This document shows, piece by piece, positions 16,738 through 26,714 of a stretch of 64,000 bases of DNA. Every line of letters begins with the position of its first letter. The first letter of the stretch is position 1. Both the position numbers and the translations under genes were made by a program. The DNA is from Flavobacterium haoranii. Lineage in GTDB: Bacteria; Bacteroidota; Bacteroidia; Flavobacteriales; Flavobacteriaceae. The stretch spans positions 2,604,001-2,668,000 of the forward strand of contig NZ_CP045292.1 of assembly GCF_009363055.1 (NCBI RefSeq). Direction: 5' to 3'. A model generated the notes under the pieces. That model had not been told where the DNA came from. It saw only the letters and a program-made list of their open reading frames with translations, and ran no database searches.

Positions 16738-18030
16738 ATGAGCACACAAAAATTTGCAACAAACGCCCTTCACGCAGGTTATGACGTGAAACAAAATAGA
16801 GGAACAAGAGCTATTCCAATTTATCAAACTACATCGTATGTTTTTAACGATGCAGATCATGCCGCTAATTTATTTGGTTTAGCAGAACCCGGTTATATTT
16901 ATACAAGATTAAACAATCCAACGAATGATGTTTTGGAACAACGTTTAGCAGCACTAGAAGGAGGAATTGGAGCGGTGGTAACTGCATCGGGAGCTTCGGC
17001 TATTTCTACCACTTTACTAACTTTACTAAAAACGGGCGATCATATTGTGGCTTCCAATAGTTTATATGGCGGAACCTATAATTTACTGAATGTTACATTG
17101 CCAAGACTAGGAATTACGACCACTTTTGTAGATCCTTCGGATGCTAAAAACTTTACCGATGCGGCTCAAGACAATACCAGAGCATTTTTCGCAGAAACTT
17201 TAGGAAATCCAAAATTAGATATAATCGATCTAGAAACTATTGCTAGCGAAGCAAAAGCATTCAAAGTTCCATTTATAGTAGACAATACGGTACCTTCTCC
17301 TTATTTGTTAAACCCAATTCAGTTTGGAGCAGATATCGTCATTCATTCGTTGACCAAATATATTGGTGGAAACGGAACTTCATTAGGTGGTGTAATTATC
17401 GATGCCGGAAATTTTGACTGGAGCAGTGGAAAATTCCCCGAATTTACGGAGCCATCAGCAGGTTACCACGGATTAAAATATTATGAAGCGTTAGGAGCGG
17501 CTTCGTTTATAGCGAAAGCAAGAATTGAAGGATTACGTGATTTAGGAGCGGCATTAAGTCCGTTTAATGCATTCCAAATTTTACAAAGCTTAGAAACTTT
17601 GGAAATCCGAATCAAAAAACATAGTGAAAATGCTTTGGCTTTAGCAAAATGGTTAAGCGAACAAGACGAAGTAGCTTGGGTAAATTATCCAGGATTAAAA
17701 TCGAGTAAATATTACGATTTGGCGCAACAGTATTTACCAAAAGGGCAATCAGGAATTGTAACCTTCGGTCTAAAAGGTGGATTTGATGCAGCTAAAAAAG
17801 TGGCTAATGAAACGCAATTATTTTCTTTATTAGCGAATATTGGGGATACCAAATCGTTAATCATTCACCCAGCGAGTACAACTCACCAACAATTGACAGA
17901 AGAACAGCAAAAAACTACTGGCGTGACACAAGATTTAATTCGTTTGTCAGTTGGTTTAGAAGATATAGAAGATTTAAAATCCGATTTACAAGCGGTTTTT
18001 GAAAAACTTGCCGTAAATACAACAGTTTAG
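16738..18030 (+). CDS. metY: O-acetylhomoserine sulfhydrylase
   Basis: PLP-dependent Cys/Met metabolism enzyme; forms homocysteine from O-acetylhomoserine and sulfide. 430 residues, the longer length of MetY-type enzymes as opposed to ~390 for MetB/MetZ. Motifs: ATNALHAGYDVKQNRGTRAIPIYQTTSYVF at the start, ALEGGIGAVVTASGASA near 75, the PLP lysine block DIVIHSLTKYIGGNGTSLGGVI near 200, and SLIIHPASTTHQQLTEEQQ near 378. First structural gene after the Met attenuator. A hairpin follows its stop. Function assigned by length and the co-transcribed MetX acetyltransferase. Confidence 0.93.
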   Translation: MSTQKFATNALHAGYDVKQNRGTRAIPIYQTTSYVFNDADHAANLFGLAEPGYIYTRLNNPTNDVLEQRLAALEGGIGAVVTASGASAISTTLLTLLKTGDHIVASNSLYGGTYNLLNVTLPRLGITTTFVDPSDAKNFTDAAQDNTRAFFAETLGNPKLDIIDLETIASEAKAFKVPFIVDNTVPSPYLLNPIQFGADIVIHSLTKYIGGNGTSLGGVIIDAGNFDWSSGKFPEFTEPSAGYHGLKYYEALGAASFIAKARIEGLRDLGAALSPFNAFQILQSLETLEIRIKKHSENALALAKWLSEQDEVAWVNYPGLKSSKYYDLAQQYLPKGQSGIVTFGLKGGFDAAKKVANETQLFSLLANIGDTKSLIIHPASTTHQQLTEEQQKTTGVTQDLIRLSVGLEDIEDLKSDLQAVFEKLAVNTTV

Positions 18031-18045
18031 ATTTTTGTTTGTTTG

Positions 18046-18086
18046 AAGACTGCCGATAGAAAACCTACCTAAAGGCAGTCTTTTTT
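18046..18086 (+). terminator. Hairpin with T-run between metY and metX
   Basis: AAGACTGCC (18046-18054) pairs exactly with GGCAGTCTT (18074-18082), 19-base loop, followed by TTTT. It could act as a partial terminator reducing expression of metX-thrA-metZ relative to metY, or stabilise the metY 3' end. Confidence 0.6.
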
Positions 18087-18096
18087 AAAAAGTAAG

Positions 18097-19062
18097 ATGA
18101 GTTATATTCAAAAAATAGTGTTCGAGGATTTCCAATTGCAAAATGGAGTGTTGCAATCAAAGGTTATTCTTTCTTATCAATTGTTCGGGCAGTCTATTGG
18201 AACAGCGCCTTTAGTTTTGGTAAATCATGCGTTAACAGGCAATTCGCAAGTTATTGGAGAAAATGGTTGGTGGGAATCTTTAATTGGAGAACAAAAGACA
18301 ATTAATACAAATAAGTATACAGTTTTAGTTTTCAACATTCCAGGAAATGGTTATCAAGATGAAAATAATCTAATTGAAAACTATCAAGATTTTACCACTT
18401 ATGATATTGCTAATTTATTTTGGAAAGGAATCGATTCGTTTAAAGTGAATCAAGTTTTTGCAGTCATTGGCGGAAGTTTAGGTGGAGCAATTGCGTGGGA
18501 AATGGCAGCGATTCGACCAAAAGCGATTGCGAATTTAATTCCGGTAGCAACAAATTGGAAAGCTTCTGATTGGTTGATTGGAAATGTGTTAATTCAAGAT
18601 TTGATTCTGAATAATTCCAAAAATCCAATTCACGATGCACGAATTCACGCCATGTTATTGTACCGAACACCTGAATCATTGCAAGATAAATTCAATACAA
18701 AATTGCAAAGTGCAGAAGGATTATTTCAAGTAGAAAGTTGGTTGTTGCATCACGGAGAAAAATTGCAAAACAGATTTCAACTTTCGGCATACAAACTGAT
18801 GAATCATTTGTTGAAAACTACCGATATTTTTAGAAATCGCAACCAATCTGAAGTTATAAAAAACATTACGTCAAACATTCATTTAGTAAGCGTTGATAAC
18901 GATTATTTTTTTACGGCAAACGAAATCAAAACTGCTTTTCAGGAAATCAAAAACTACAAAAACAATGCATTTTATCACGAAATCAAATCTATTCACGGGC
19001 ACGATGCTTTCTTGATAGAATTTGAACAACTAAACAACATACTTAAACCTATATTCAATTAA
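18097..19062 (+). CDS. metX: Homoserine O-acetyltransferase-like alpha/beta hydrolase
   Basis: Activates homoserine for sulfhydrylation. Alpha/beta-hydrolase fold with oxyanion segment VLVNHALTGNSQV near residue 42, nucleophile elbow VIGGSLGGAIAWEMA near 132 (Ser in GGSLGG), acidic residue region LVSVDNDYFF near 265 and catalytic His in IHGHDAFL near 303. At 321 residues it is shorter than classical MetX (~370), lacking part of the lid, as in other flavobacterial members. Sits between metY and thrA. Acyl donor (acetyl versus succinyl) is inferred from the metY partner. Confidence 0.88.
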   Translation: MSYIQKIVFEDFQLQNGVLQSKVILSYQLFGQSIGTAPLVLVNHALTGNSQVIGENGWWESLIGEQKTINTNKYTVLVFNIPGNGYQDENNLIENYQDFTTYDIANLFWKGIDSFKVNQVFAVIGGSLGGAIAWEMAAIRPKAIANLIPVATNWKASDWLIGNVLIQDLILNNSKNPIHDARIHAMLLYRTPESLQDKFNTKLQSAEGLFQVESWLLHHGEKLQNRFQLSAYKLMNHLLKTTDIFRNRNQSEVIKNITSNIHLVSVDNDYFFTANEIKTAFQEIKNYKNNAFYHEIKSIHGHDAFLIEFEQLNNILKPIFN

Positions 19063-19070
19063 AATTCACG

Positions 19071-21482
19071 ATGAAAATATTAAAATTTGGCGGAAAATCA
19101 TTAGCAAACGGAGAAGGATTGCAAAAGGTAATTCAAACGATTGCTCAAAAATATTTCAATAACGAACCTATCGCGGTTGTGGTTTCTGCAAGAGGAAATG
19201 CAACTGACGAATTGGTAATATTACTAAAGAAAGCGCAAGCTAAAATTGAGTTTCAAAACGATTTTGAACAATTTAAAAAATACCAATTAGAAGGTTTAAA
19301 AGAAAATATCTTTGAAGAAGAATTTACAGTAATTCAAAAGTTATTAGAAGGTGTTTCGCTTTTAGGAGATTATAGCGATAAAATTAAAGATCAAGTTATT
19401 GCTTATGGCGAAATTTTATCAGCAAAATATGTCGCTTATGTTTTAAATGAAAACAGTATTAAAGCACAATTTGTCGATTCACGCCAATTAATTAAAACCG
19501 ATGCAAATTTTGGAAATGCACAACCAATAGAAGCTACTTCAAAGCAAAATGTATTGGAATATTTCGTTAAAAATGGTGATAAAGTAAATATTATTACAGG
19601 TTTTATCGGTTCAACTGTGCTTAACGAAACAACAACTTTAGGCAGAAATGGTAGTAATTATACGGCTTCTTTAATTGCTAATTATCTAAATGCAGAAGAG
19701 TTTCAAAATTATACGCATGTTGATGGGATTTTTACTGCTAATCCTGATTTGGTAGCAGATGCTAAGAAAATAGAGCGTTTGTCTTTTAACGAAGCAAATG
19801 AGTTAGCGAATTTTGGGGCACAAATTTTACATGCCAAAACCATTATTCCTTTGGTGGAAAAGAATATTCCGTTACGTATTTTAAACACGTTTAATCCTGA
19901 AAATAACGGAACATTAATTACTTCAGAACAAACTAACGAAGGAATTAAATCGCTTTCAGTTTTAACAAATGTATCGCTAATCAATTTAGAAGGAAGAGGT
20001 TTGCTAGGGAAAACTGGAGTTGATGCTCGAATTTTCAGTGTAATGGCAGAAAACGATATTAGTGTAAGTATTATTTCTCAAGGTTCTTCAGAAAGAGGAA
20101 TTGGTTTAGTGGTAAGTTCTGATAAGGCTTCAAAAGCTTTAGTAGGATTAGAAAAAGAATTTGAAAATGATTTCTATACAAAAGATGTAAACAAAATTAC
20201 GGTTAACGATAATATTGCAGTTATTTCAATCATTGGGCAAGATTTAACGAATTTCCACAAACCTTATACGGCTTTAATCCGAAATAAAATCACACCTATT
20301 TTATTAAACAATACGGTTACGGGTAGAAATATCAGTTTGGTAATCAGTAAAGAGGAATTCAAACGCGCATTAAACGTAATTCATGGTGAAGTTTTTGGTG
20401 TGGCAAAAAAAATCAACATTGCTATTTTTGGACATGGAACTGTTGGTGGAACTTTAATTAACCAAATTTTAGAATCAGCAAAAAATATCGAAAAACGAAA
20501 AGGAATTAAACTGAATGTGTTTGCGATTGCAAATTCTAAAGAAGTATTGTTGAATAAATTTGGAATAGGCGAAAACTGGAAAGCGGTATTAGAAGATAAA
20601 GGTCAAGAATATAAAGTAGAAGATATTATTGCTTACGCGAAAGAACATCATTTAGAAAATTTAATCGCAATTGATAATACGGCAAGTGCTACTTTTATAG
20701 AGAATTACATTGCTTTGGCAGAAAATAGTTTCGATTTAATTTCGTCTAATAAAGTAGCCAATACTGTAAGTTATGATTTCTATAAAAAACTTCGAAAAGT
20801 ATTAGCTGAAAATCAAAAGGAATATTTGTATGAAACTAATGTTGGTGCAGGTTTGCCATTGATTGATACGATTAAATTACTGCATTTATCAGGTGAAAAT
20901 ATAACCAAAATCAAAGGTGTTTTCTCTGGAACATTGAGTTATTTGTTTAATAATTTTTCAGTTCAAGACAAGAAATTCAGCGAAGTTTTAAAAGAAGCAA
21001 TCGATAATGGATTTACAGAACCCGATCCAAGAGAAGATTTAAACGGAAATGACGTTGGTAGAAAGTTATTAATCTTGGCTCGCGAATTGGATTTGCAAAA
21101 TGAGTTTGACGAAATTAAAATTCAAAACTTAATTCCAGAAGCTTTACGCGAAGGAAGTGCTGCAAGTTTCTTAGATAAATTAACTGAATTAGACGGAATT
21201 TATGATGAAATAAAAGCTTCAAAAAAATCGGATGAAGTATTGCGTTATATCGGTGAATTATCGGGCGATTTACAACAAGATAAAGGAAATTTAGAAGTAA
21301 AATTAGTTTCCGTTTCAGTAAGTTCAGCTTTAGGTTCGCTTAAAGGTTCCGATTCTATTTTCGAAATTTATACAGAATCTTACGGAGAACAGCCTATCGT
21401 TATTCAAGGAGCTGGAGCTGGAGCTTCGGTAACAGCAAGAGGCGTTTTTGGTGATATTTTAAGACTTTCCGAAAAAAAATAA
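19071..21482 (+). CDS. thrA: Bifunctional aspartate kinase / homoserine dehydrogenase
   Basis: Catalyses the first and third steps from aspartate to homoserine. N-terminal kinase: MKILKFGGKSLANGEGL, then NIITGFIGST...TTLGRNGSNYTASLIA near 172-205. Central ACT region: LINLEGRGLLGKTGVDARIFSVMAENDISVSIISQGSSE near 300. C-terminal dehydrogenase: INIAIFGHGTVGGTLINQI near 448, TNVGAGLPLIDTIKLL near 600, FSGTLSYLFNN, and EPDPREDLNGNDVGRKLLILARE near 655. 803 residues. 8 bp after metX and 8 bp before metZ; here it serves methionine supply, and would also provide homoserine for threonine. ACT domains predict amino acid feedback. Confidence 0.96.
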   Translation: MKILKFGGKSLANGEGLQKVIQTIAQKYFNNEPIAVVVSARGNATDELVILLKKAQAKIEFQNDFEQFKKYQLEGLKENIFEEEFTVIQKLLEGVSLLGDYSDKIKDQVIAYGEILSAKYVAYVLNENSIKAQFVDSRQLIKTDANFGNAQPIEATSKQNVLEYFVKNGDKVNIITGFIGSTVLNETTTLGRNGSNYTASLIANYLNAEEFQNYTHVDGIFTANPDLVADAKKIERLSFNEANELANFGAQILHAKTIIPLVEKNIPLRILNTFNPENNGTLITSEQTNEGIKSLSVLTNVSLINLEGRGLLGKTGVDARIFSVMAENDISVSIISQGSSERGIGLVVSSDKASKALVGLEKEFENDFYTKDVNKITVNDNIAVISIIGQDLTNFHKPYTALIRNKITPILLNNTVTGRNISLVISKEEFKRALNVIHGEVFGVAKKINIAIFGHGTVGGTLINQILESAKNIEKRKGIKLNVFAIANSKEVLLNKFGIGENWKAVLEDKGQEYKVEDIIAYAKEHHLENLIAIDNTASATFIENYIALAENSFDLISSNKVANTVSYDFYKKLRKVLAENQKEYLYETNVGAGLPLIDTIKLLHLSGENITKIKGVFSGTLSYLFNNFSVQDKKFSEVLKEAIDNGFTEPDPREDLNGNDVGRKLLILARELDLQNEFDEIKIQNLIPEALREGSAASFLDKLTELDGIYDEIKASKKSDEVLRYIGELSGDLQQDKGNLEVKLVSVSVSSALGSLKGSDSIFEIYTESYGEQPIVIQGAGAGASVTARGVFGDILRLSEKK

Positions 21483-21490
21483 ACAAACAA

Positions 21491-22672
21491 ATGAGCACAC
21501 AAAACAAACTAGGATTAGAAACACAAATTATTCGCACGCAAGTGGAACGAACAGAATTTCAAGAGCATTCCGTTCCGTTGTACTTAACGTCAAGCTTTAT
21601 ATTTGAAGACGCAGAAGATATGCGTGCTTCATTCGCCGAAGATAAGGAACGAAATTTATACAGTCGCTTTTCAAATCCAAATACTTCTGAATTTGTAGAG
21701 AAAATCTGTATCATGGAAGGAGCAGAAGATGGTTTTGCTTTTGCAACTGGTATGGCAGCAGTTTACGGAACATTAGCAACGTTGTTGAATGCGGGTGATC
21801 ACATTGTTTCTGTAGGAAGTGTTTTTGGTTCAACGCATACGTTGTTTACCAAATATTTTCCAAAATGGAATATTCAAACTACATATTTCGATGTAAATCA
21901 TCCGGAAGAAATTGAGTCTAAAATTCAAGAGAATACTAAAATTCTTTACGTAGAATCTCCAACTAACCCGGCGGTGGATATTTTGGATTTAGAATATTTA
22001 GGCAAAATTGCTAAAAAGCATAAGTTGATTTTTGTAGTCGATAACTGTTTCGCAACACCTTATTTGCAAAATCCAATACAATTTGGTGCTGATTTAGTAA
22101 TTCATTCTGCTACGAAATTGATTGATGGTCAAGGTCGAGTTTTAGGTGGAGTAACCGTTGGGCGTTCTGATTTAATTCGTGAAATTTATTTATTTTCTCG
22201 TAATACCGGACCCGCTTTGTCGCCTTTTAATGCTTGGGTGTTGTCAAAAAGTTTAGAAAACTTGCCAGTTCGTATCGAAAAACATTGCGAAAATGCTTTA
22301 AAAGTGGCCGAGTTTTTAGAAAATCATCCGAATGTCGCTTCTGTGAAATATCCATTTTTGAAATCGCATCCACAATATGAAGTAGCAAAACGACAAATGA
22401 AATTAGGTGGAAATATTGTGGCTTTTGAAATCAAAGGAGGAATCGAGGCAGGAAGACAATTTTTAGATAAAATCAAGTTGTGTTCGTTGTCAGCTAATTT
22501 AGGAGATACGCGTTCTATTGTTACGCATCCAGCTTCAACAACGCATAGCAAGTTAACAGAAGAAGAACGTTTAGCGGTTAGTATTACTGATGGTTTAGTC
22601 CGAATTTCTGTTGGATTAGAGACGGTTAGAGATGTAATTGCTGATTTGGATCAGGCTTTAAATCAGGTTTAG
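21491..22672 (+). CDS. metZ: Trans-sulfuration PLP enzyme (O-succinylhomoserine sulfhydrylase / cystathionine gamma-synthase type)
   Basis: Second Cys/Met-metabolism PLP enzyme of the operon, 393 residues. Motifs: YLTSSFIFEDAEDMRASFAEDKERNLYSRFSNPNTSEF near residue 32, EGAEDGFAFATGMAAVYGTLA near 75, PLP lysine in DLVIHSATKLIDGQGRVLGG near 201, and RSIVTHPASTTHSKLTEEER near 340. The 'YSRFSNPNTSEFVEK...EGAEDGFAFATGMAA' wording fits MetZ. With metY at the head of the same operon, the two may use different sulfur donors or acyl-homoserines. Exact reaction cannot be set from sequence alone. Last gene; 330 bp of regulatory sequence follow. Confidence 0.88.
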   Translation: MSTQNKLGLETQIIRTQVERTEFQEHSVPLYLTSSFIFEDAEDMRASFAEDKERNLYSRFSNPNTSEFVEKICIMEGAEDGFAFATGMAAVYGTLATLLNAGDHIVSVGSVFGSTHTLFTKYFPKWNIQTTYFDVNHPEEIESKIQENTKILYVESPTNPAVDILDLEYLGKIAKKHKLIFVVDNCFATPYLQNPIQFGADLVIHSATKLIDGQGRVLGGVTVGRSDLIREIYLFSRNTGPALSPFNAWVLSKSLENLPVRIEKHCENALKVAEFLENHPNVASVKYPFLKSHPQYEVAKRQMKLGGNIVAFEIKGGIEAGRQFLDKIKLCSLSANLGDTRSIVTHPASTTHSKLTEEERLAVSITDGLVRISVGLETVRDVIADLDQALNQV

Positions 22673-22762
22673 TACATTTTGGTTGTAAAAAGTTTAATTT
22701 TTTAAGTTGATGTAGAAATATATTCTAATAAAATGAGTTTGTATTTGTTTTTTTAGAATATG

Positions 22763-22793
22763 TTTCGAAAATAAAATAATAGTATTACTTTTG
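22763..22793 (+). promoter_or_regulatory. Promoter of the metH-metF unit
   Basis: TTTC (22763-22766), 19-nt spacer, TACTTTTG (22786-22793), one mismatch to the Bacteroidetes consensus. The riboswitch begins about 20 nt later. The stretch 22673-22762 shows nothing further. Confidence 0.6.
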
Positions 22794-22813
22794 CAGTGTT
22801 CATAGGTATAATG

Positions 22814-22953
22814 TTTGTTATCACGAAAGCTGGAGGGAATAGACCCTGCGAAAGCTTAGCAACCCTACACTTGTAGAAGGTGCTACATTCTATTTCGATT
22901 TTATCGGAAAAAGATAACGTTAGAATTTCTTTCTGGTTTTCTGCGATAACAAA
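22814..22953 (+). ncRNA. SAM-I-type riboswitch upstream of metH
   Basis: P1 is TTTGTTATC (22814-22822) with GATAACAAA (22945-22953). Inside are the conserved SAM-I blocks: TGGAGGGAATAGACCCTGCG, GAAAGCTTAGCAACCC, and AAGGTGCTACATTC. P2 pairs AGCT with AGCT, P3 is CTAC-ACTT-GTAG (22865-22876), and P4 is ATTCTA (22887-22892) with TAGAAT (22921-22926). No terminator follows within the 47 nt before the metH start, so control is probably at translation initiation, as suggested for many Bacteroidota riboswitches. Confidence 0.88.
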
Positions 22954-23000
22954 TTGAAAATAATGGTAGAGCTAGTATAGTTCTTAAGGAAGAAAGAAAA

Positions 23001-23990
23001 ATGTCAAAAATTCAAGAAGAAATTAAAAATAGAATTCTCGTACTCGATGGAGCTATGGGAACGATGTTGCAACGATATAAGTTTGAAGAAGAAGATTTTA
23101 GAGGCGAACGCTTTAAAGATTTTCCGCATCCTCTTAAAGGGAATAACGATTTGTTGTCACTTACGCAACCCGAAGCGGTAAAAGAAGTACATCGTTTGTA
23201 TTTTCAGGCTGGTGCTGATATTGTAGAAACCAATACTTTTTCAGGAACGACTATAGGAATGGCGGATTACCATATGGAAGATTTAGTTTACGAATTGAAT
23301 TTTCAATCGGCAAAAATCGCTCGTGAAGTTGCGGATGAATTTACCGATAAACCAAGATTTGTAGCAGGTTCTATCGGACCAACAAACAGAACGGCTTCAA
23401 TGTCACCAGATGTTAATGACCCAGGATTTCGTGCGGTGACTTTTGATGATTTAAAAGTTGCTTACAGACAACAAGTAGAAGCTTTAATTGATGGTGGATG
23501 TGATTTACTTTTAGTAGAAACCATTTTCGATACATTAAATGCTAAAGCGGCTTTGTTTGCTATCGAAGAAGTAAAAGAAGAACGCAATTTAGATATTCCG
23601 GTTATGGTTTCAGGAACAATTACAGATGCTTCTGGAAGAACTTTATCTGGTCAAACGGTAGAAGCATTTTTGATTTCTATTTCGCATATTCCTTTATTGA
23701 GTGTTGGGTTCAATTGTGCCCTTGGAGCTGATCAGTTAAAACCTTATTTAAAAGAGCTTGCTCATAATACACAATTGAATATTTCGGCACATCCAAATGC
23801 AGGACTACCAAATGCTTTTGGACAATATGACCAAACTCCTGAAGAAATGCAGGAATTAATCCGTGAGTATTTACAAGAAAATTTAATTAATATCATTGGA
23901 GGTTGCTGCGGTACAACTCCAGATCATATTAAATTAATAGCACAAGTTGCAAAAGAATTTAAGCCTAGAACAGTTGAAGTAGTAGCATAA
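23001..23990 (+). CDS. metH: Methionine synthase, homocysteine-binding module (split MetH, N-terminal half)
   Basis: The zinc-dependent homocysteine S-methyltransferase barrel of cobalamin-dependent methionine synthase as a separate 329-residue protein. Motifs: [27 protein letters not shown] at residue 12, [16 protein letters not shown] near 75, [13 protein letters not shown] near 170, and the zinc cysteines in [12 protein letters not shown] near 236 and [11 protein letters not shown] near 305. Its stop overlaps the start of the rest of metH as TAATG, so stoichiometric translation is expected. Controlled by the SAM-I riboswitch directly upstream. The split form is common in Bacteroidota. Confidence 0.94.
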   Translation: MSKIQEEIKNRILVLDGAMGTMLQRYKFEEEDFRGERFKDFPHPLKGNNDLLSLTQPEAVKEVHRLYFQAGADIVETNTFSGTTIGMADYHMEDLVYELNFQSAKIAREVADEFTDKPRFVAGSIGPTNRTASMSPDVNDPGFRAVTFDDLKVAYRQQVEALIDGGCDLLLVETIFDTLNAKAALFAIEEVKEERNLDIPVMVSGTITDASGRTLSGQTVEAFLISISHIPLLSVGFNCALGADQLKPYLKELAHNTQLNISAHPNAGLPNAFGQYDQTPEEMQELIREYLQENLINIIGGCCGTTPDHIKLIAQVAKEFKPRTVEVVA

Positions 23991-26713
23991 TGACAGAGGT
24001 AGATTGTAATAAATATTTAAAATTATCAGGTTTAGAACCTTTGATCGTAACTCCAGAAACTAATTTTGTTAATGTTGGAGAACGTACTAATGTTACAGGT
24101 TCTAGAAAATTTCTTCGATTAATTAAAGAAGAAAAATACGATGAAGCGCTCGATATTGCGCGTGCTCAAGTTGAAGGTGGTGCGCAAATTATCGACGTAA
24201 ACATGGATGAAGGAATGTTAGATGGAGTTTACGCTATGACTAAATTCCTAAATCTAATTGCTGCCGAACCTGATATTGCTCGTGTTCCGGTAATGATTGA
24301 TAGTTCTAAATGGGAAATTATCGAGGCTGGTTTAAAAGTCATTCAAGGAAAAGGAGTAGTAAATTCTATTTCTTTAAAAGAAGGTGAGGAGACTTTTATT
24401 CATCATGCTAAATTAATCAAACGATATGGAGCCGCTGTAATCGTTATGGCTTTCGACGAAAATGGTCAAGCAGACACTTATGAAAGACGTATTGAAATTT
24501 GTAAACGTTCATATGATATTTTAGTAGAAAAAGTAGATTTTCCTGCTGAAGATATCATTTTTGATCCCAATATTTTTCCAGTCGCAACGGGAATGGAAGA
24601 GCACAAACTAAATGCTTTAGATTTCTTCCGAGCAACCAAATGGATTCGCGAAAATCTTCCGTATGCGCATGTTTCGGGCGGAGTTAGTAATGTGTCTTTT
24701 TCTTTCCGAGGCAACGATAAAGTGCGTGAAGCCATGCATTCGGCATTCTTATATCATGCTATTCAACACGGAATGACAATGGGAATTGTGAATCCTGAAA
24801 TGTTAGAAGTGTATGATGAAATTGATCCTATTTTATTAGAACATGTTGAAGATGTTTTATTAAATAGAAGAGAAGATGCTACAGAGCGTTTACTAGATTT
24901 AGCCGAAAGTTTCAAAGGTGATGTGAAATCGAATGAAAAAGCTATTGCCGGCTCGAGCGAAGCGAACAGGCGTAAGCAATGGCGAAATGGTTCGGTTCAA
25001 GAGCGATTGACGCATTCATTAGTAAAAGGAATCGACGAGTTTATTGAAATCGATATCGAAGAAGCACGTTTGTTGGCTTCAAAACCAATTGAAGTTATTG
25101 AAATCAATTTAATGGCAGGAATGAATGTGGTTGGAGATTTGTTTGGAAGCGGAAAAATGTTCTTGCCACAAGTAGTAAAATCAGCTCGTGTAATGAAAAA
25201 AGCGGTTGCTTATTTGCTTCCTTATATTGAAGCTTCAAAAGATGATGCTACTTCTTCAAGTGCTGGGAAAGTATTGATGGCAACGGTAAAAGGCGATGTT
25301 CATGATATTGGTAAAAACATTGTTTCAGTAGTTTTAGCTTGTAATAATTTCGAAATTATCGATTTGGGAGTTATGGTTCCGCCAGAAAAAATCATAGAAA
25401 CGGCTGTAAAAGAAAATGTTGATATTATTGGTTTAAGCGGATTGATTACGCCTTCATTAGATGAAATGGTGTATTTGGCTAAAGAAATGGATAAGCTGAA
25501 CATCAAAATCCCTGTTATGATTGGTGGTGCGACAACTTCGCGTGCGCATACAGCAGTAAAAATTGCACCAGAATATAAAGAAACAGTTGTTCACGTAAAT
25601 GATGCTTCTCGTGCGGTTACAGTTGCAACTAATCTATTACAACCAGATACTAAGACAAATTATGCTAAAGGACTTCGTGAAGAATATGATACACTTCGTG
25701 AAGGATATTTGAATAGAAGTCGCGAGAAAAATTTCTTATCAATTGAAGAAGCTCGTAAAAATAAATTTAAAATAGATTGGAATGCGAATCAGCCTGTGAA
25801 ACCAAATTTTGTTGGTACTAAAACAGTTGAGGTTGCACTTTCTGAATTGGTAGATTTTATCGATTGGACACCATTTTTTCAGTCATGGGAATTGTATGGG
25901 AAATTTCCAGCGATTTTAACAGATGAGGTTGTTGGAGAACAAGCTACTTCTTTATTTGCTGATGCTCAAAAAATGTTAGAGCAAATTATTGACGAAAAAT
26001 GGTTTGAAGCAAAAGGTGTTTTAGGAATTTTTCCTGCTAATACGGTGAACGACGATGACATAGAGGTAGTTTGTCAGACTGAGCTTGTCGAAGTCAAACA
26101 AACTATAAACTTTTTAACGCTTCGTCAACAATCGCAAAAAACGGTTGGAGCTCCAAATATCGCTTTGGCAGATTTTATTGCTCCAAAAGAAATTGGTAAA
26201 CAAGATTATATTGGGTGTTTCTGTGTGTCAACAGGTTTTGGAGTTGATGAAAAAGCTTTAGAATTTGAAAAACAATTAGACGATTACAATTCTATTTTAG
26301 TAAAAGCTTTAGGAGACAGATTAGCAGAGGCTTTTGCGGAATATTTACACTTGAAAGTTCGTAAAGAAATTTGGGGTTACGCTTCGGATGAGATTTTATC
26401 AAATGACGAATTAATCAAAGAACAATACAAAGGAATTCGTCCAGCACCAGGTTATCCTGCTTGTCCTGACCATTTAGAAAAACCAACGATTTGGAAATTA
26501 TTAAATGTTGAACAAGAAATAGGAGTAAAGTTAACCGAAAGTATGGCGATGTGGCCAGCAGCTTCGGTTTCAGGTTATTATTTCGCCAATCCACAAAGCA
26601 AATATTTTGGATTAGGAAAAATAAAAAAAGATCAATTAGAAGATTACGCCAAAAGAAGAAATATTAGTATTGAGAAAGCCGAAAAATGGCTGTCACCAAA
26701 TTTAGCAGATTAA
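23990..26713 (+). CDS. metH: Cobalamin-dependent methionine synthase, pterin/B12/activation modules (split MetH, C-terminal part)
   Basis: Transfers methyl from methyl-tetrahydrofolate via cobalamin to homocysteine. Order of domains: pterin-binding barrel ([18 protein letters not shown] near residue 26; [15 protein letters not shown] near 187), helical cap, B12-binding domain with [31 protein letters not shown] near 430 (the DxHxxG cobalt ligand), and the activation domain near 620-907 with [19 protein letters not shown] and [15 protein letters not shown]. 907 residues. Two stretches look like repeat-derived insertions: '[11 protein letters not shown]' near residue 321 and '[12 protein letters not shown]' near 695, the latter encoded by the element at 26072. 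Followed by metF, which supplies its methyl donor. Confidence 0.95.
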   Translation: MTEVDCNKYLKLSGLEPLIVTPETNFVNVGERTNVTGSRKFLRLIKEEKYDEALDIARAQVEGGAQIIDVNMDEGMLDGVYAMTKFLNLIAAEPDIARVPVMIDSSKWEIIEAGLKVIQGKGVVNSISLKEGEETFIHHAKLIKRYGAAVIVMAFDENGQADTYERRIEICKRSYDILVEKVDFPAEDIIFDPNIFPVATGMEEHKLNALDFFRATKWIRENLPYAHVSGGVSNVSFSFRGNDKVREAMHSAFLYHAIQHGMTMGIVNPEMLEVYDEIDPILLEHVEDVLLNRREDATERLLDLAESFKGDVKSNEKAIAGSSEANRRKQWRNGSVQERLTHSLVKGIDEFIEIDIEEARLLASKPIEVIEINLMAGMNVVGDLFGSGKMFLPQVVKSARVMKKAVAYLLPYIEASKDDATSSSAGKVLMATVKGDVHDIGKNIVSVVLACNNFEIIDLGVMVPPEKIIETAVKENVDIIGLSGLITPSLDEMVYLAKEMDKLNIKIPVMIGGATTSRAHTAVKIAPEYKETVVHVNDASRAVTVATNLLQPDTKTNYAKGLREEYDTLREGYLNRSREKNFLSIEEARKNKFKIDWNANQPVKPNFVGTKTVEVALSELVDFIDWTPFFQSWELYGKFPAILTDEVVGEQATSLFADAQKMLEQIIDEKWFEAKGVLGIFPANTVNDDDIEVVCQTELVEVKQTINFLTLRQQSQKTVGAPNIALADFIAPKEIGKQDYIGCFCVSTGFGVDEKALEFEKQLDDYNSILVKALGDRLAEAFAEYLHLKVRKEIWGYASDEILSNDELIKEQYKGIRPAPGYPACPDHLEKPTIWKLLNVEQEIGVKLTESMAMWPAASVSGYYFANPQSKYFGLGKIKKDQLEDYAKRRNISIEKAEKWLSPNLAD
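26072..26095. repeat. GTCA-headed palindromic repeat inside metH
   Basis: TGTCAGACTGAGCTTGTC followed by GAAGTC. Encodes CQTELVEV in the metH frame. Same design and same reading frame as the aroA element at 43111, which encodes CHAELVSAS. I recall near-identical sequences dispersed in flavobacterial genomes. Confidence 0.65.
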
Positions 26714-26714
26714 A

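Noticed and set aside
24478-24735. ORF opposite to metH, and many similar antisense frames (e.g. 13378-13584, 18464-18679, 45722-45919)
   Set aside because: They mirror strongly conserved genes on the other strand, have low-complexity Ser/Leu/Phe-rich translations and no recognisable domains or start context.
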